This document shows positions 34,107 through 43,306 of a stretch of 64,000 nt of DNA, piece after piece. Under the pieces are notes generated by a model. The model ran no database searches and was not told where the DNA came from. It worked only from the letters and a program-made list of their open reading frames with translations. A program made the position numbers and the translations under genes. Where the stretch lies: NCBI GenBank assembly GCA_963850915.1, contig CAWKND010000014.1:248001-312000 (forward strand), written 5' to 3'. Each line of letters starts with the position of its first letter. The stretch's first letter is position 1. This DNA comes from CAVTWH01 sp963850915 (lineage in GTDB: Bacteria; Actinomycetota; Actinomycetes; Mycobacteriales; Micromonosporaceae).

Positions 34107-35344
34107 GCACAGCGGGGGAGGCGCCACCCGGCGCGCACCTGCCGGAGCACCCGGAGTTCCTGTGGCGGGACCGGGATCCGAAGCGCCGCTACCAGGTGGT
34201 GATAGTCGGTGGTGGCGGGCACGGCCTGGCGACGGCGTACTACCTGGCCCGCAACCATGGCATCACGGATGTGGCTGTGCTGGAGAAGGGCTGGCTCGCC
34301 GGCGGCAACATGGCCCGCAACACCACCATCATCCGCTCCAACTACCTGTGGGAGGCGAGTGCCGGCATCTACGAGCACTCGCTGAAGCTGTGGGAGGGGC
34401 TGGAGGAGGATCTCGGCTACCCCCTGCTGTTCAGCCAGCGCGGCGTACTCAACCTGGCGCACAGTCTGCAGGAGGTACGCGACAGCCGGCGCCGGGTGGC
34501 CGCCAACCGGCTGGCCGGGGTGGACGCCGAGTGGCTGGAGCCGGCCGACGTCGCCAAGGTCTGCCCGATCGTCAACGTCTCGCCGGACACCCGGTACCCG
34601 GTACTCGGCGCCACCTATCAGCCCCGGGCCGGCATCGCCAAGCACGACAACGTGGCGTGGGGACTGGCCCGGGCGGCGCACTCGCTTGGTGTCGACCTGA
34701 TCCAGCACTGCGAGGTCACCGGGTTCTCCACAGTGGACGGTCGGGTGACCGGGGTGCGCACGAGCCGCGGGGACATCGCCGCCGACACCGTGGCGCTCTG
34801 CGCGGCCGGGCACACGAGCGTACTCGCCGCGATGCTGGGCGTCAGAATGCCGCTGCAGAGCCATCCGCTGCAGGCGCTCGTCTCCGAGTTGCTGCAGCCG
34901 ATCCACCCGACGGTGGTGATGTCCAACGCCGTGCACGTGTACGTGAGCCAGGCGCACAAGGGCGAACTGGTGATGGGGGCCGGGATCGACTCGTACAACT
35001 CCTACACCCAGCGCGGTGGGCTGCACGTGATCGAGCAGCAGATGGCCGCCGCCATCGAACTGTTCCCGATCTTCGCGCGCGCCCACGTGCTGCGTACCTG
35101 GGGCGGGATCGTGGACGTCTCGCCGGACGCCTCGCCGATCATCGGCCCGCTCGGGATTCCCGGCGTCTTCGTGAACTGCGGCTGGGGTACCGGCGGCTTC
35201 AAGGCCACCCCGGGCATCGGCTGGGTGTACGCGCACACCATCGCCCACGGTGAACCGCACCCGCTGGCCGCCCCGTTCGGGCTGGACCGGTTCACCACCG
35301 GCGCACTCGTCGACGAGCACGGCGCCGCCGCCGTGGCGCACTGA
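34103..35344 (+). CDS. soxB: sarcosine oxidase beta subunit
   Basis: A 413-residue flavin subunit of heterotetrameric sarcosine oxidase. VVIVGGGGHGLATAYYLAR (residue 32) binds FAD, and H181 in PRAGIAKHDNVAWG is at the position of the histidine that carries covalent FMN in the family. SNYLWEASAGIYEHSLKLWEGL and the C-terminal NCGWGTGGFKATPGIGW are typical. The complex oxidises sarcosine to glycine with H2O2 and 5,10-methylene-THF. ATGA overlap with the dimethylglycine oxidase gene couples two successive demethylation steps. Confidence 0.95.
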   Translation: MSTAGEAPPGAHLPEHPEFLWRDRDPKRRYQVVIVGGGGHGLATAYYLARNHGITDVAVLEKGWLAGGNMARNTTIIRSNYLWEASAGIYEHSLKLWEGLEEDLGYPLLFSQRGVLNLAHSLQEVRDSRRRVAANRLAGVDAEWLEPADVAKVCPIVNVSPDTRYPVLGATYQPRAGIAKHDNVAWGLARAAHSLGVDLIQHCEVTGFSTVDGRVTGVRTSRGDIAADTVALCAAGHTSVLAAMLGVRMPLQSHPLQALVSELLQPIHPTVVMSNAVHVYVSQAHKGELVMGAGIDSYNSYTQRGGLHVIEQQMAAAIELFPIFARAHVLRTWGGIVDVSPDASPIIGPLGIPGVFVNCGWGTGGFKATPGIGWVYAHTIAHGEPHPLAAPFGLDRFTTGALVDEHGAAAVAH

Positions 35345-35354
35345 GAGGTCCGGC

Positions 35355-35627
35355 ATGCTGCTCATTCCGTGCCCGTACTGCGGTCCGCGCGACGAGGACG
35401 AGTTCCACTACGGCGGCGCGGCGGGGGTGGCCTACCCGGCCGATCCGGCGGCCCTCTCCGACGAAGAGTGGGCGCACTACCTGTTCTTCCGGGACAACCC
35501 GAAGGGCGCCTTCGCCGAGCGCTGGGTGCACTCGGCCGGCTGCCGCCGCTGGTTCAACCTCACCCGGGACACCGCGACGAACGCGCTGCTTGCGGTGGCA
35601 CAGCAAAGCTCGGTGGCACAGCGGTGA
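35355..35627 (+). CDS. soxD: sarcosine oxidase delta subunit
   Basis: A 90-residue SoxD subunit. C6 and C9 in IPCPYCGPR, H18 in EDEFHYGG and C63 in HSAGCRRWFN match the family's zinc site. The body WAHYLFFRDNPKGAFAERWVHSAGCRRWFNLTRDTATN is near-consensus. It starts 10 bp after soxB with GAGAGG upstream and its stop overlaps the soxA GTG. Confidence 0.95.
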   Translation: MLLIPCPYCGPRDEDEFHYGGAAGVAYPADPAALSDEEWAHYLFFRDNPKGAFAERWVHSAGCRRWFNLTRDTATNALLAVAQQSSVAQR

Positions 35628-38257
35628 GGGTCAATGGCTTCGGCGCGCAGATCGACCGGTCCCGGCCGCTGCGCTTCCGCTTCGAGGACCGGGAATTCAC
35701 CGGGTACCACGGGGACACGCTCGCCTCCGCACTGCTCGCCGCCGGGGTGCACCGGATCGGCTCCAGCGTGAAGCTGGGCCGGCCACGCGGCATCCTGACC
35801 GCCGGCAGTACCGAGCCGGCAGCCTTGGTACAGGTGCTGTCCCCGGTACCCGAGCCGATGCGTACCGCCACCACCGTGGAGCTGGTACCCGACCTGTCCG
35901 CCGTCGGCCTGCCCGGCCAGGGCTGGCTGCCGCTGGAGCCTGACCACAGCCGGCGCGACCACCGGTACGCGCACGCCGATCTGCTCGTGGTCGGGGGCGG
36001 GCCGGCCGGAATCCTGACCGCACTCGACGCCGTCCGCGACGGGCAGCGGGTGATCCTGGTAGACGAGGGCCCGATGCTCGGCGGCTGGCTGCACGACAGC
36101 GGTACCGCCGACGCCGACTGGCTGGCGACGGTCACCGCTGAGCTGTCCGAGCGGGCCACGGTACTCACCTCGACCACGGCACTGGGCCGGTACGACGCCA
36201 ACTTCGTCCCGGCCGTACAACGCCTGCGTGGCAACACCCACGAGCGGCTGTGGCGGATCCGGGCGCGGCGCATCGCGCTGGCCACCGGGGCACACGAGCG
36301 CCCGCTCGTCTTCGCCGACAACGACCGGCCGGGCGTGCTGCTGGCCGGCGCCGCGCGCGCGTACCTGCACCGGTACGGGGTACTGGTCGGCTCCCGGGCG
36401 GTCGTCTTCACCTCCGACGACTCGGCCTACGACGCGGCCAGGGACCTGCACGCAGCCGGCCTGACCGTCGTGGCCATCGCCGACGCCCGCCCGTCCCCGG
36501 CCGTCCCACCCTGGTGCGCCGAGGCCGGCGTCCCGGTCTACGCCAACCACGCTGTCCACGCGGTACTCGGCGACGACCGGGTGGCAGGTGTCCGACTCGG
36601 CCCACTGCGTTGCGCGGCAGGGGAGGGCTGGGACGAGGCGGTGGACACCGTGCTCACCTGCGGCGGCTGGAGCGCGGCCGCGCAGCTGTACGCGCACGCC
36701 GGTGGCCGGCTGGTCGCGCGCGGCGGCGGCTTCGTACCCGACGGCGCACTGTCCACAGTGGACTTCGTATCCCCGCTGCCGGGAACCTGGTCGGACAACG
36801 CATTCGACCTGCCCTACGTCGACGCACCCGCGCTCGACCGGCACTTCGTGGACGTCCAGCGGGATGTCACCGTCGCCGATCTGCACCGGGCCACCGGGGC
36901 CGGGCTGCGCTCGGTGGAGCACGTGAAGCGGTACACCACCGCTGGGACGGCGCACGACCAGGGCAAGACCTCCGGCGTCCTCACCAGCGCGGTGGTCGCC
37001 GCGTCCCTGGAGGTTGACCTGGATGCGTTGGGGTACACCACGATGCGCCCGCCGTACCTGCCGGTCAGCTTCGCCACGCTCGCCGGCCGCTACCGGGCGG
37101 AGCTGTTCGAGCCGGTACGCACCACGCCGATGCACGAGCTGCACCGCAGTGCCGGTGCGCCGATGGAGAACGTCGGCCAGTGGCACCGCCCGTGGTACTA
37201 CCCGCAGCCCGGGGAGGAGCTGGACTCCGCCGTGCACCGCGAGTGCGTGGCCGCCCGTACCGGCTGCGCGATGATGGACGTCTCCACTCTCGGCAAGATC
37301 GACGTGCAGGGGCCGGGCGCGGGCGACTTCCTGGATCGCTTGTACACCAACGTGATCAGCTCACTCCCGGTGGGCTCGATCCGGTACGGCGTGATGTGCC
37401 GGGCGGACGGCATGGTGTTCGACGACGGTACCGTCGCGCGCCTTTCCGAGCAGCGCTTCCTGGTGACCACCACCACCGGCAACGCGGCCGCGGTACTGGA
37501 CTGGATGGAGGAGTGGAGCCAGACCGAGTGGCCCGAACTACCCGTCTGGTGCACTTCGGTGACCGAGCAGTGGGCCACCGTCGCGCTGGTCGGCCCGGGC
37601 TCCCGCGAAGCACTGCGCAGCCTCGCTCCCGACCTCGCCATGGCGAACGCCGACTTCCCGTTCATGACCTGGCGGGACGGTACCGTCGCCGGGCTGGCCG
37701 CGCGGGTCTGCCGGATCAGCTTCTCCGGCGAACTGGCGTACGAGATCAGCGTGCCCGGCTTCGACGGTCCGGCACTGTGGCAGGCGCTGGCGGGCACCGG
37801 CGCCACCCCGTACGGCACCGAGACGATGCACGTACTGCGCGCCGAGAAGGGGTACCCCATCGTCGGCCAGGACACCGACGGCACCGTGACGCCACAGGAT
37901 CTCGGCCTCGGCTGGGCGGTATCGAAGAAGAAGCGCGACTTCGTCGGCAAGCGCTCCCACACCCGCCCCGATTCGCTTCGTACCGACCGCAAACACCTCG
38001 TCGGACTGCTCCCCGAAGACCCGACCCTGCCGCTGTCGGAGGGTACGCACCTGGTGGCGGGGGAGCGGGTACTCGGGCACGTGACCTCGGCCTACCACAG
38101 CGCCGCGCTCGGCCGGCCGTTCGCCCTCGCGCTGGTCTCCGCCGGTCGGCAGCGGATCGGCTCGGTGGTGCACGCGGTGACGGATGCCGGCCCGGTACCG
38201 GTGAACGTGGTGTCGGCTGTGCTCTTCGACCCGGAGGGGGCGCGCCGTGACGGCTGA
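35624..38257 (+). CDS. soxA: sarcosine oxidase alpha subunit
   Basis: An 877-residue alpha subunit, somewhat shorter than the usual 960-1000. Order: N-terminal ferredoxin-like fold (IDRSRPLRFRFEDREFTGYHGDTLASALLAAGV, then GRPRGILTAGSTEPAALVQ), NAD-binding fold (LLVVGGGPAGILTALDAV near residue 117), central SoxA domain with SVEHVKRYTTAGTAHDQGKTSGVL, and a C-terminal GcvT-like folate domain (MMDVSTLGKIDVQGPGAGDFLDRLYTN; ISFSGELAYEISVP; RAEKGYPIVGQDTDG). The shortening is mainly in the linker after FVSPLPGTWS. GTG overlaps soxD; the end overlaps soxG. Confidence 0.93.
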   Translation: MRVNGFGAQIDRSRPLRFRFEDREFTGYHGDTLASALLAAGVHRIGSSVKLGRPRGILTAGSTEPAALVQVLSPVPEPMRTATTVELVPDLSAVGLPGQGWLPLEPDHSRRDHRYAHADLLVVGGGPAGILTALDAVRDGQRVILVDEGPMLGGWLHDSGTADADWLATVTAELSERATVLTSTTALGRYDANFVPAVQRLRGNTHERLWRIRARRIALATGAHERPLVFADNDRPGVLLAGAARAYLHRYGVLVGSRAVVFTSDDSAYDAARDLHAAGLTVVAIADARPSPAVPPWCAEAGVPVYANHAVHAVLGDDRVAGVRLGPLRCAAGEGWDEAVDTVLTCGGWSAAAQLYAHAGGRLVARGGGFVPDGALSTVDFVSPLPGTWSDNAFDLPYVDAPALDRHFVDVQRDVTVADLHRATGAGLRSVEHVKRYTTAGTAHDQGKTSGVLTSAVVAASLEVDLDALGYTTMRPPYLPVSFATLAGRYRAELFEPVRTTPMHELHRSAGAPMENVGQWHRPWYYPQPGEELDSAVHRECVAARTGCAMMDVSTLGKIDVQGPGAGDFLDRLYTNVISSLPVGSIRYGVMCRADGMVFDDGTVARLSEQRFLVTTTTGNAAAVLDWMEEWSQTEWPELPVWCTSVTEQWATVALVGPGSREALRSLAPDLAMANADFPFMTWRDGTVAGLAARVCRISFSGELAYEISVPGFDGPALWQALAGTGATPYGTETMHVLRAEKGYPIVGQDTDGTVTPQDLGLGWAVSKKKRDFVGKRSHTRPDSLRTDRKHLVGLLPEDPTLPLSEGTHLVAGERVLGHVTSAYHSAALGRPFALALVSAGRQRIGSVVHAVTDAGPVPVNVVSAVLFDPEGARRDG

Positions 38258-38724
38258 GATCAGCCGGCTGGGCCGCCGGGTACAGACGGATGTCCGGCAT
38301 CGCGACGGCGCCGCGCTCGGCCTGCCGGTCGCCCCGAACACCAGCGTGGAGCTGGCCGCCGGGCCGGCGCTGTGGCTCGGCCCGGACGAGTGGCTGGTCT
38401 TCGGCGGCGAGTGGAGCGCCGCCGCCGGGCTCGCCGCCGAGCAGGAGTGGCGGGCGGTCGCCGACGCCGCGGTCGACGTCTCCGCGCAGCGCATCGGCCT
38501 GCGCCTGGCCGGGCCGCGCGCGGCCGACCTGCTCGCCGCCGGCTGCGCGCTGGACCTGCACCCGGCGGTGTTCCGGGTCGGCTGCTGCGCCCAGACGCTG
38601 GTCGCCCGGGTGCCGGTCGATCCTCACCCGACCCGATGCCGAGGGGTACCACCTGCTGGTCCGCCCTTCCTACGCCGGCTACGTCGAGGCGTTCCTGCGC
38701 GACGCCCTCGACGGCCTCGGCTAA
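38247..38724 (+). CDS. soxG: sarcosine oxidase gamma subunit (frameshifted as read)
   Basis: The first 125 codons give a normal SoxG subunit: VDVSAQRIGLRLAGPRAADLLAAGCALDLHPAVFRVGCCAQTLVARVPV. The expected end, LTRPDAEGYHLLVRPSYAGYVEAFLRDALDGLG, is encoded in the +1 frame. Removing one base near C38618 (GGTCGATCC to GGTGATCC) would join VPV to ILTRPD perfectly. The end coordinate given is the stop of the corrected frame. Either a base-calling error or a very recent indel; SoxG is needed for full folate-linked activity. Confidence 0.85.
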
Positions 38725-38975
38725 CCCGGGCGTGCCGCAGCGGGGCTCAGTGACTAACGAGGCGCCCCGCCGGTTGCCACCACTCGCCCGGCCTCGGCGA
38801 ATCGTGGCTGACCGGCCGGTAAACGCGCCCTTCTGACCGCTGCCGACGAGCGGGTCACGTGGCTACGCTGTGCTCGTGCCGGTGCTGCGCCGTACCGGCG
38901 GCCGCCCCCGCGATCACCGGGTGGGCGCCGCGGGCGGGTGTGCCGGGTCCACCCGCGCGACGAGGAGCCGCTGAA
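38725..38975. other. 251-bp gap after soxG
   Basis: No gene or clear terminator was seen. The last 15 bp before the next GTG hold its GAGGAG ribosome site. Confidence 0.5.
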
Positions 38976-39866
38976 GTGCCGGACGACCGAGCCAGCCAGG
39001 CCTGCGCCTACCTGCGCATGCTGCTGCTGCGTCCGGGCGAGTACCGGGACCGCTGGGAGAAGCACGCCGAGGGTGCGTGCCCCGCGCAGCTGAGCTATCC
39101 GGCGATCGCGGCGGTACTCACCGAGGTCGGGCCCATCCCCGAGGTCGACGACGTGGTCGCCGGCGCGCTCGACGGCCGGGCGCTGGACAGCTCCCGGGTC
39201 GACCTGTTCGTGGACGCGTTCGCCATCCGTGCCCGGCACGCGCACCGGCTGCGGGAGCTGCTGCGCGGCTCGCCCGCCGTGCGGGTACTCACCGGCGGCG
39301 CCGCCACCGACGAGCTGCCCCGAGGCAGCATCGAGCCCGGCCACCAGACGCTCTCCCTGCACGAACTGCACACCGTGGGCGCCGACGGCCGGCCGGTCGA
39401 GCACGAGACCATCCAGGTGATCAAGGCGACAGTGGACGGACTCTCGTCCTACCCGCTGCGCTTCGACACCGACGAACTGGTCGTGGACGTCGTCCGCGGC
39501 GGCCGGGTCGGCGACCACATCTACCGGGTGACCGACTACCTGCACGGCGTCGACATCCTGCTCGACCGGGAACTGAACACCGGCGAGACGGCGCTGCTGC
39601 AGTTCCATACCAGCTTCGGCTACGCCGCCGACCCGCCGCCCGAGCTGCGCCGGGGCGTGCTGCGCTCGGTGAACGACCTGACTGTCTGGGTACGTTTCCA
39701 CCCGCACCGGCCCCCGGCCCGCGTGTGGCAGGCCCGCTGGGACCGGCTCGACCAGGCGCGCGTGGTCGAGCAGCAGGAGGCGGAGCTGGACAGCGAGCTG
39801 TCCGTACACGCCCGCTTCGGCGCGGTGGAGAGCGCGATCGTCGGCTTCTTCTGGGAGTTCTCCTAG
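38976..39866 (+). CDS. hypothetical protein
   Basis: A 296-residue soluble protein that I do not recognise. It has no signal peptide or membrane span. The N-terminal 85 residues are helical (ACAYLRMLLLRPGEYRDRWEKHAEGACPAQLSYPAIAAVLTEVG), and the rest looks beta-rich (TLSLHELHTVGADGRPVEHETIQVIKATVDGLSSYPLRFDTDELVVDVVRGGRVGDHIY). GAGGAG precedes the GTG by 8 nt; longer in-frame starts add a Cys/Ala-rich stretch that looks noncoding. It stands alone between the sarcosine operon and a TreZ-like gene. Confidence 0.75.
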   Translation: MPDDRASQACAYLRMLLLRPGEYRDRWEKHAEGACPAQLSYPAIAAVLTEVGPIPEVDDVVAGALDGRALDSSRVDLFVDAFAIRARHAHRLRELLRGSPAVRVLTGGAATDELPRGSIEPGHQTLSLHELHTVGADGRPVEHETIQVIKATVDGLSSYPLRFDTDELVVDVVRGGRVGDHIYRVTDYLHGVDILLDRELNTGETALLQFHTSFGYAADPPPELRRGVLRSVNDLTVWVRFHPHRPPARVWQARWDRLDQARVVEQQEAELDSELSVHARFGAVESAIVGFFWEFS

Positions 39867-40128
39867 ACGTTGGCGTGGCCTGCCCGGGCCGGCGGACGCC
39901 ATGGTTAGGGTGTCATTTCCGTACTGTTATCCCGTTGATGTTTTGGTGCGGTGGTCGGTGCGGGTATGAATGTGGTGACCCGAACACTCGGCGTCAGCTG
40001 ACCTCCCGATGCGGTGTGTGCTGCCCCCCTCCCGCATCGCCTACGCCATATATCTCTACCCGGACCCCGGTACCAGCCCGCGCGGCACCGCCCGATGCCC
40101 CGGGAACCGTCACAGTGTGGTGGCTGAC
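39867..40128. other. 262-bp gap with AT-rich promoter-like patches
   Basis: The gap contains TTGATG near 39935 and an ATATATCTCT patch near 40049, either of which could belong to a promoter for the TreZ-like gene. No confident boxes with correct spacing were found. Confidence 0.3.
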
Positions 40129-41205
40129 ATGTCGAAGGACCCGACCGCCCGGGTACGCCCCGGCAGCGTGCGTTACGAGTTGGACGTCCGTACCTTCACT
40201 CCCGAGGGCAGCTTCCTGGCCGCTGCCGAGCACCTCGAACACCTCGTCACCCTCGGTGTCGACGTGGTCGAGTTGGCGGCCGGCCCGGCCGAGGCGGACA
40301 GCGGGCTGACCGAGTTCGTGACCGCGTGCCACAACTGCGGCATCGCCGTGCTGCTCGGCCTGTCCCGTCCGGTCAACCTGTCCCAGCTGCGCCAGCTCTT
40401 CGTGCTGTACCGGCTCGACGGGGTACGCGCGCCAGGCATCGACGGCGAGCTGGTACGGCAGGTGGCCGCGCTCGCGGTGGAGCTGGGCCGGCCGCTGACC
40501 GTACTGCCCGCCGGTGACCGGGGTCGGCAGGGCGCGCACGCACTGCACGCGCTGTTCGCGGGCGGGCCGGTGGAGGGCGAGGTGGGCTCCCCGGAGACCC
40601 TCGCCGACGTCCTGCACGAGGCGCTGCTGCACGCCGGTGCGCTGGCCCGGGGCGGGCACCGCGGCCTGGGTACGCACCACTTCGTGGGTACCCCGCACAA
40701 CGCGCATGCCGACCGGTCGCTGCTGCGGGTCGGGGCGACCCTGCTGCTCACCGGCCCGTTCACGCCGCTGGTGTTCATGGGTGAGGAGTGGGGCGCCTCC
40801 GCCCGGCACGGTCGCGAACTGGCGGTGGCCGCGCCCGGCCGGTCGACCCGCAGCTCGCCCATCGCCGGCCTGTCCGGCCACAGTGGACTGGACTGGTCGG
40901 AGCCGAAGGAGCCCGGCCACGCCGAGCTGCTCGCCTTCTACCAGCGCCTGATCGCCCTGCGCCGGACCCACGCCGACCTGGCCGACCCGCACCCCGACCG
41001 GGTCCGGCTCTGGTACGGCGACCAGTTCATCGCGATGCGCCGGGGCGACTGCGGCATCGTGGCCAACCTGGCGCCGGTGGTCCGCCGGGTCAGCCTGGAC
41101 CAGTACCCCCGGCGGGTTTTGCTGGCGACCGAGCCGGGCGCCCGGGTCACCCGGGAGGCGGTCGAACTGCCGCCGTACTCCGCGATCATCGTCAGCTACG
41201 CCTGA
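40129..41205 (+). CDS. TreZ-like protein lacking catalytic residues
   Basis: A 358-residue relative of malto-oligosyltrehalose trehalohydrolase (TreZ, normally near 580). The N-terminal VRYELDVRTFTPEGSFLAAAEHLEHLVTLGVDVVEL and the C-terminal LLLTGPFTPLVFMGEEWGAS...LDWSEPKEPGHAELLAFYQRLIALRRTHADL are clearly TreZ. The barrel between is shortened. At the nucleophile strand the family's DGLRLDAVH reads DGVRAPGI, at the general-acid strand IAESD reads LPAGD, and NHDQVGNR reads GTPHNAHADR, so all three acidic catalytic positions are gone. It is probably not a hydrolase. GTG 40117 is an alternative start. Confidence 0.8.
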   Translation: MSKDPTARVRPGSVRYELDVRTFTPEGSFLAAAEHLEHLVTLGVDVVELAAGPAEADSGLTEFVTACHNCGIAVLLGLSRPVNLSQLRQLFVLYRLDGVRAPGIDGELVRQVAALAVELGRPLTVLPAGDRGRQGAHALHALFAGGPVEGEVGSPETLADVLHEALLHAGALARGGHRGLGTHHFVGTPHNAHADRSLLRVGATLLLTGPFTPLVFMGEEWGASARHGRELAVAAPGRSTRSSPIAGLSGHSGLDWSEPKEPGHAELLAFYQRLIALRRTHADLADPHPDRVRLWYGDQFIAMRRGDCGIVANLAPVVRRVSLDQYPRRVLLATEPGARVTREAVELPPYSAIIVSYA

Positions 41206-41228
41206 CCGTCCGCGCACTCCGGACTGCC

Positions 41229-41262
41229 CGACGCCGCCGGTCCCTCGGGGCCGGCGGCGTCG
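41229..41262. terminator. bidirectional terminator
   Basis: CGACGCCGCCGGTCC and GGGCCGGCGGCGTCG form a 15-bp stem (one G-T pair) with a CTCG loop, between two convergent genes. Confidence 0.8.
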
Positions 41263-41281
41263 GTATGGGAAAGTGCGCAGG

Positions 41282-42007
41282 CTACGCCTTGGGCTGGCCC
41301 CGGCGGCGTAGCGCGATCACGCCGGCGACCAGCGCGGCCAGCACGACCAGGGCGATCAGCCAGGTGGCCCAGGCCGGCCAGCCGGACTTCTTCTCCACCG
41401 GGGCGATCCCGTTGCTCAACGCCGGCCCGGTCGGGCTGGCGGCGACGCTGGGCGCGGCGCTGGCGCTGGCACTCGGGGCAGCTGCGCCGGGGGCCAGGCT
41501 GACCGTCGGCGCCGGGTTGTCGGCGTCCGGGGCGCCGATCCAGGAGTCCACGTCACCGTTGCCGTAGGTGACGACCGTCTTGAAGGTGAGCACGCCGGGG
41601 GTGGCCGGCAGCTTACTGATTTTGATCTTGTACGCCACGTCCACGCCGACCTTCAGCGTCGCGCCGGCGATCTGGTACCCGTCCGCGGTCGGCGTCAGTG
41701 TCCAGCCACTCGGCCCGGTGACCAGGGTGATCTCGTCCGGCGTGAGCCCGGCGGGGAGTTGCACCGCGACGCTCTTCACGCCCGCCTTGCTCGACTCCGC
41801 CTCGGCGTTGACCGACATGGTCACGTTGGTCGCCCCGGCCGTGGCGTTGTCGAGCTGGATCTCGGTGTGCGCGGCGGCCGGCGAGGCCAGCAGCAGTACC
41901 GCGCCGAGGGCGGCGAGCGCGATGGTGAGCGTGCGGCGCACGGTACGCCGGCTGGCAGTGCGCCGCTGAGCAGCGGGCCGTTGGGCAGGGGATGCGGAGC
42001 GGTTCAT
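41282..42007 (-). CDS. YcnI-type (DUF1775) membrane-anchored protein
   Basis: A 241-residue exported protein. Basic head, signal peptide RTLTIALAALGAVLLLASPAAAHTE, then a YcnI beta domain beginning with the histidine that in family members binds copper after cleavage (AHTEIQ). NVTMSVNAEAESSKAGVKSVAVQLPAG, GPSGWTLTPTADGYQIAG and the DSWIGAPDADNPAPTVSL end are typical. A Ser/Ala/Pro linker, one membrane span (WATWLIALVVLAALVAGVIALR) and a basic tail anchor it outside the cell. No copper transporter lies next to it, but a metal exporter gene is divergent. Confidence 0.85.
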   Translation of the reverse strand: MNRSASPAQRPAAQRRTASRRTVRRTLTIALAALGAVLLLASPAAAHTEIQLDNATAGATNVTMSVNAEAESSKAGVKSVAVQLPAGLTPDEITLVTGPSGWTLTPTADGYQIAGATLKVGVDVAYKIKISKLPATPGVLTFKTVVTYGNGDVDSWIGAPDADNPAPTVSLAPGAAAPSASASAAPSVAASPTGPALSNGIAPVEKKSGWPAWATWLIALVVLAALVAGVIALRRRGQPKA

Positions 42008-42200
42008 GATCTCCCTCAGTCGTCAGCGCCGGTACCCTTCCGGACCAGTCTGGTCGGGTAGTCGGTAGCCGCGTGCGAAAAGTTCCCGGCTTGCTCCCGG
42101 GCGTACACTTGCCCGACACATGCAGGACTTCGCATGCTTTGGTGCGCCCGCGCGACGTGGTGGACGGCATGCGGGCGGATACGGCCGGGGGAGGTGAGGC
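42008..42200. other. 193-bp intergenic region between divergent metal-linked genes
   Basis: Promoters for both the YcnI-type and the CDF gene should lie here. CATGC-AGGACTTC-GCATG (42118-42135) is an inverted repeat that could be a metal-sensor site. No spaced -35/-10 pair is convincing. Confidence 0.35.
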
Positions 42201-43280
42201 ATGGACGGGCACGCGGAGCACGACGGAAAAGCACACGGTCCGGGCGGGCACGATTCTGGTGGACACGGTTCTGGTGTGCACGGTTCTGGTGGGCACAGCG
42301 ACGGTGGGCACAGCGACGGTGGGCACAGCCACGGTGGGCACAGCCACGGGGTGAGCGCCGACGCCGACGGTCGCTGGTTGACCATGGCGCTGGTACTCAT
42401 CGGCTCGTTCATGCTGGCCGAGGTCCTGGTCGGGATCCTGGCCCGGTCGCTGGCACTGGTCTCCGACGCGGCGCACATGCTCACCGACGCGGGCGCGATA
42501 GCCCTCGCGCTGGTGGCGATGCGGCTGGCTGCCCGGCCGCCGCGGGGCGGGTACACCTTCGGCCTCAAGCGGGCGGAGATCCTCTCCGCACAGGCCAACG
42601 GCCTGACCATGCTCCTGCTCGGCGGCTGGCTCGGGTTCGCGGCCATCCGCCGGCTGATCCACCCGCACCCGGTCGCCGGCGGCCTGGTGTTGATCACCGC
42701 GCTGGTCGGCATCGGGGTCAACGCGCTGGCCAGCTGGGCGCTCAGCCGGGCCAACCGGACCAGCCTCAACGTGCGCGGCGCGTTCGCGCACGTACTCAAC
42801 GACCTGTTCGCGTTCATCGCCACCGCGGTGGCCGGCGTGGTCATCCTGGTGACCGGCTGGGACCGGGCCGACGGGGTGGCCACCCTGGTCGTGGTGGCGT
42901 TGATGCTCTACGCCGGGGTACGCCTGGTCGGCCAGTCCGCGCGGATCTTCCTGGAGGCCGCCCCGTCCGGTACGGACATGCCCGCGCTCGGCGCCGAACT
43001 TGCCGGGCTGCCGGGCGTGGCCGAGGTACACGACCTGCACGTCTGGCAGATCACCTCGGGCCAGCCGGCGCTCTCCGCGCATGTACTCGTCGACCCGGGC
43101 GAGGACTGCCACGCCGTACGCGGTGACATCGAGGCGCTGCTGGAGGCCCAGCACCAAATCACGCACACCACACTGCAGGTCGACCACCTCGGCAGCCACG
43201 GCACCCCGGCGGTCACCGACGCGCACTGCGCCGACCCGCACGGTGCCGTCTACCGGCCGGCCGCTTCGTCACACACCTGA
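42201..43280 (+). CDS. cation diffusion facilitator with His-rich N-terminus
   Basis: A 359-residue CDF family zinc/cobalt-type exporter. The first 50 residues are a His/Gly repeat (GGHSDGGHSDGGHSHGGHSHG) encoded by 15-bp DNA repeats and probably bind metal. Six spans follow. The transport-site motifs are present: LVSDAAHMLTDAGAIAL in the second span and FAHVLNDLFAFIATAV in the fifth, giving the HxxxD pairs of Zn-type CDFs. The C-terminal ferredoxin-like domain (LAGLPGVAEVHDLHVWQITSGQPALSAHV) is intact. It exports divalent metal against a proton gradient. Confidence 0.93.
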   Translation: MDGHAEHDGKAHGPGGHDSGGHGSGVHGSGGHSDGGHSDGGHSHGGHSHGVSADADGRWLTMALVLIGSFMLAEVLVGILARSLALVSDAAHMLTDAGAIALALVAMRLAARPPRGGYTFGLKRAEILSAQANGLTMLLLGGWLGFAAIRRLIHPHPVAGGLVLITALVGIGVNALASWALSRANRTSLNVRGAFAHVLNDLFAFIATAVAGVVILVTGWDRADGVATLVVVALMLYAGVRLVGQSARIFLEAAPSGTDMPALGAELAGLPGVAEVHDLHVWQITSGQPALSAHVLVDPGEDCHAVRGDIEALLEAQHQITHTTLQVDHLGSHGTPAVTDAHCADPHGAVYRPAASSHT

Positions 43281-43306
43281 TACGGCGCCATGATTAGCTA
43301 GGGCGC

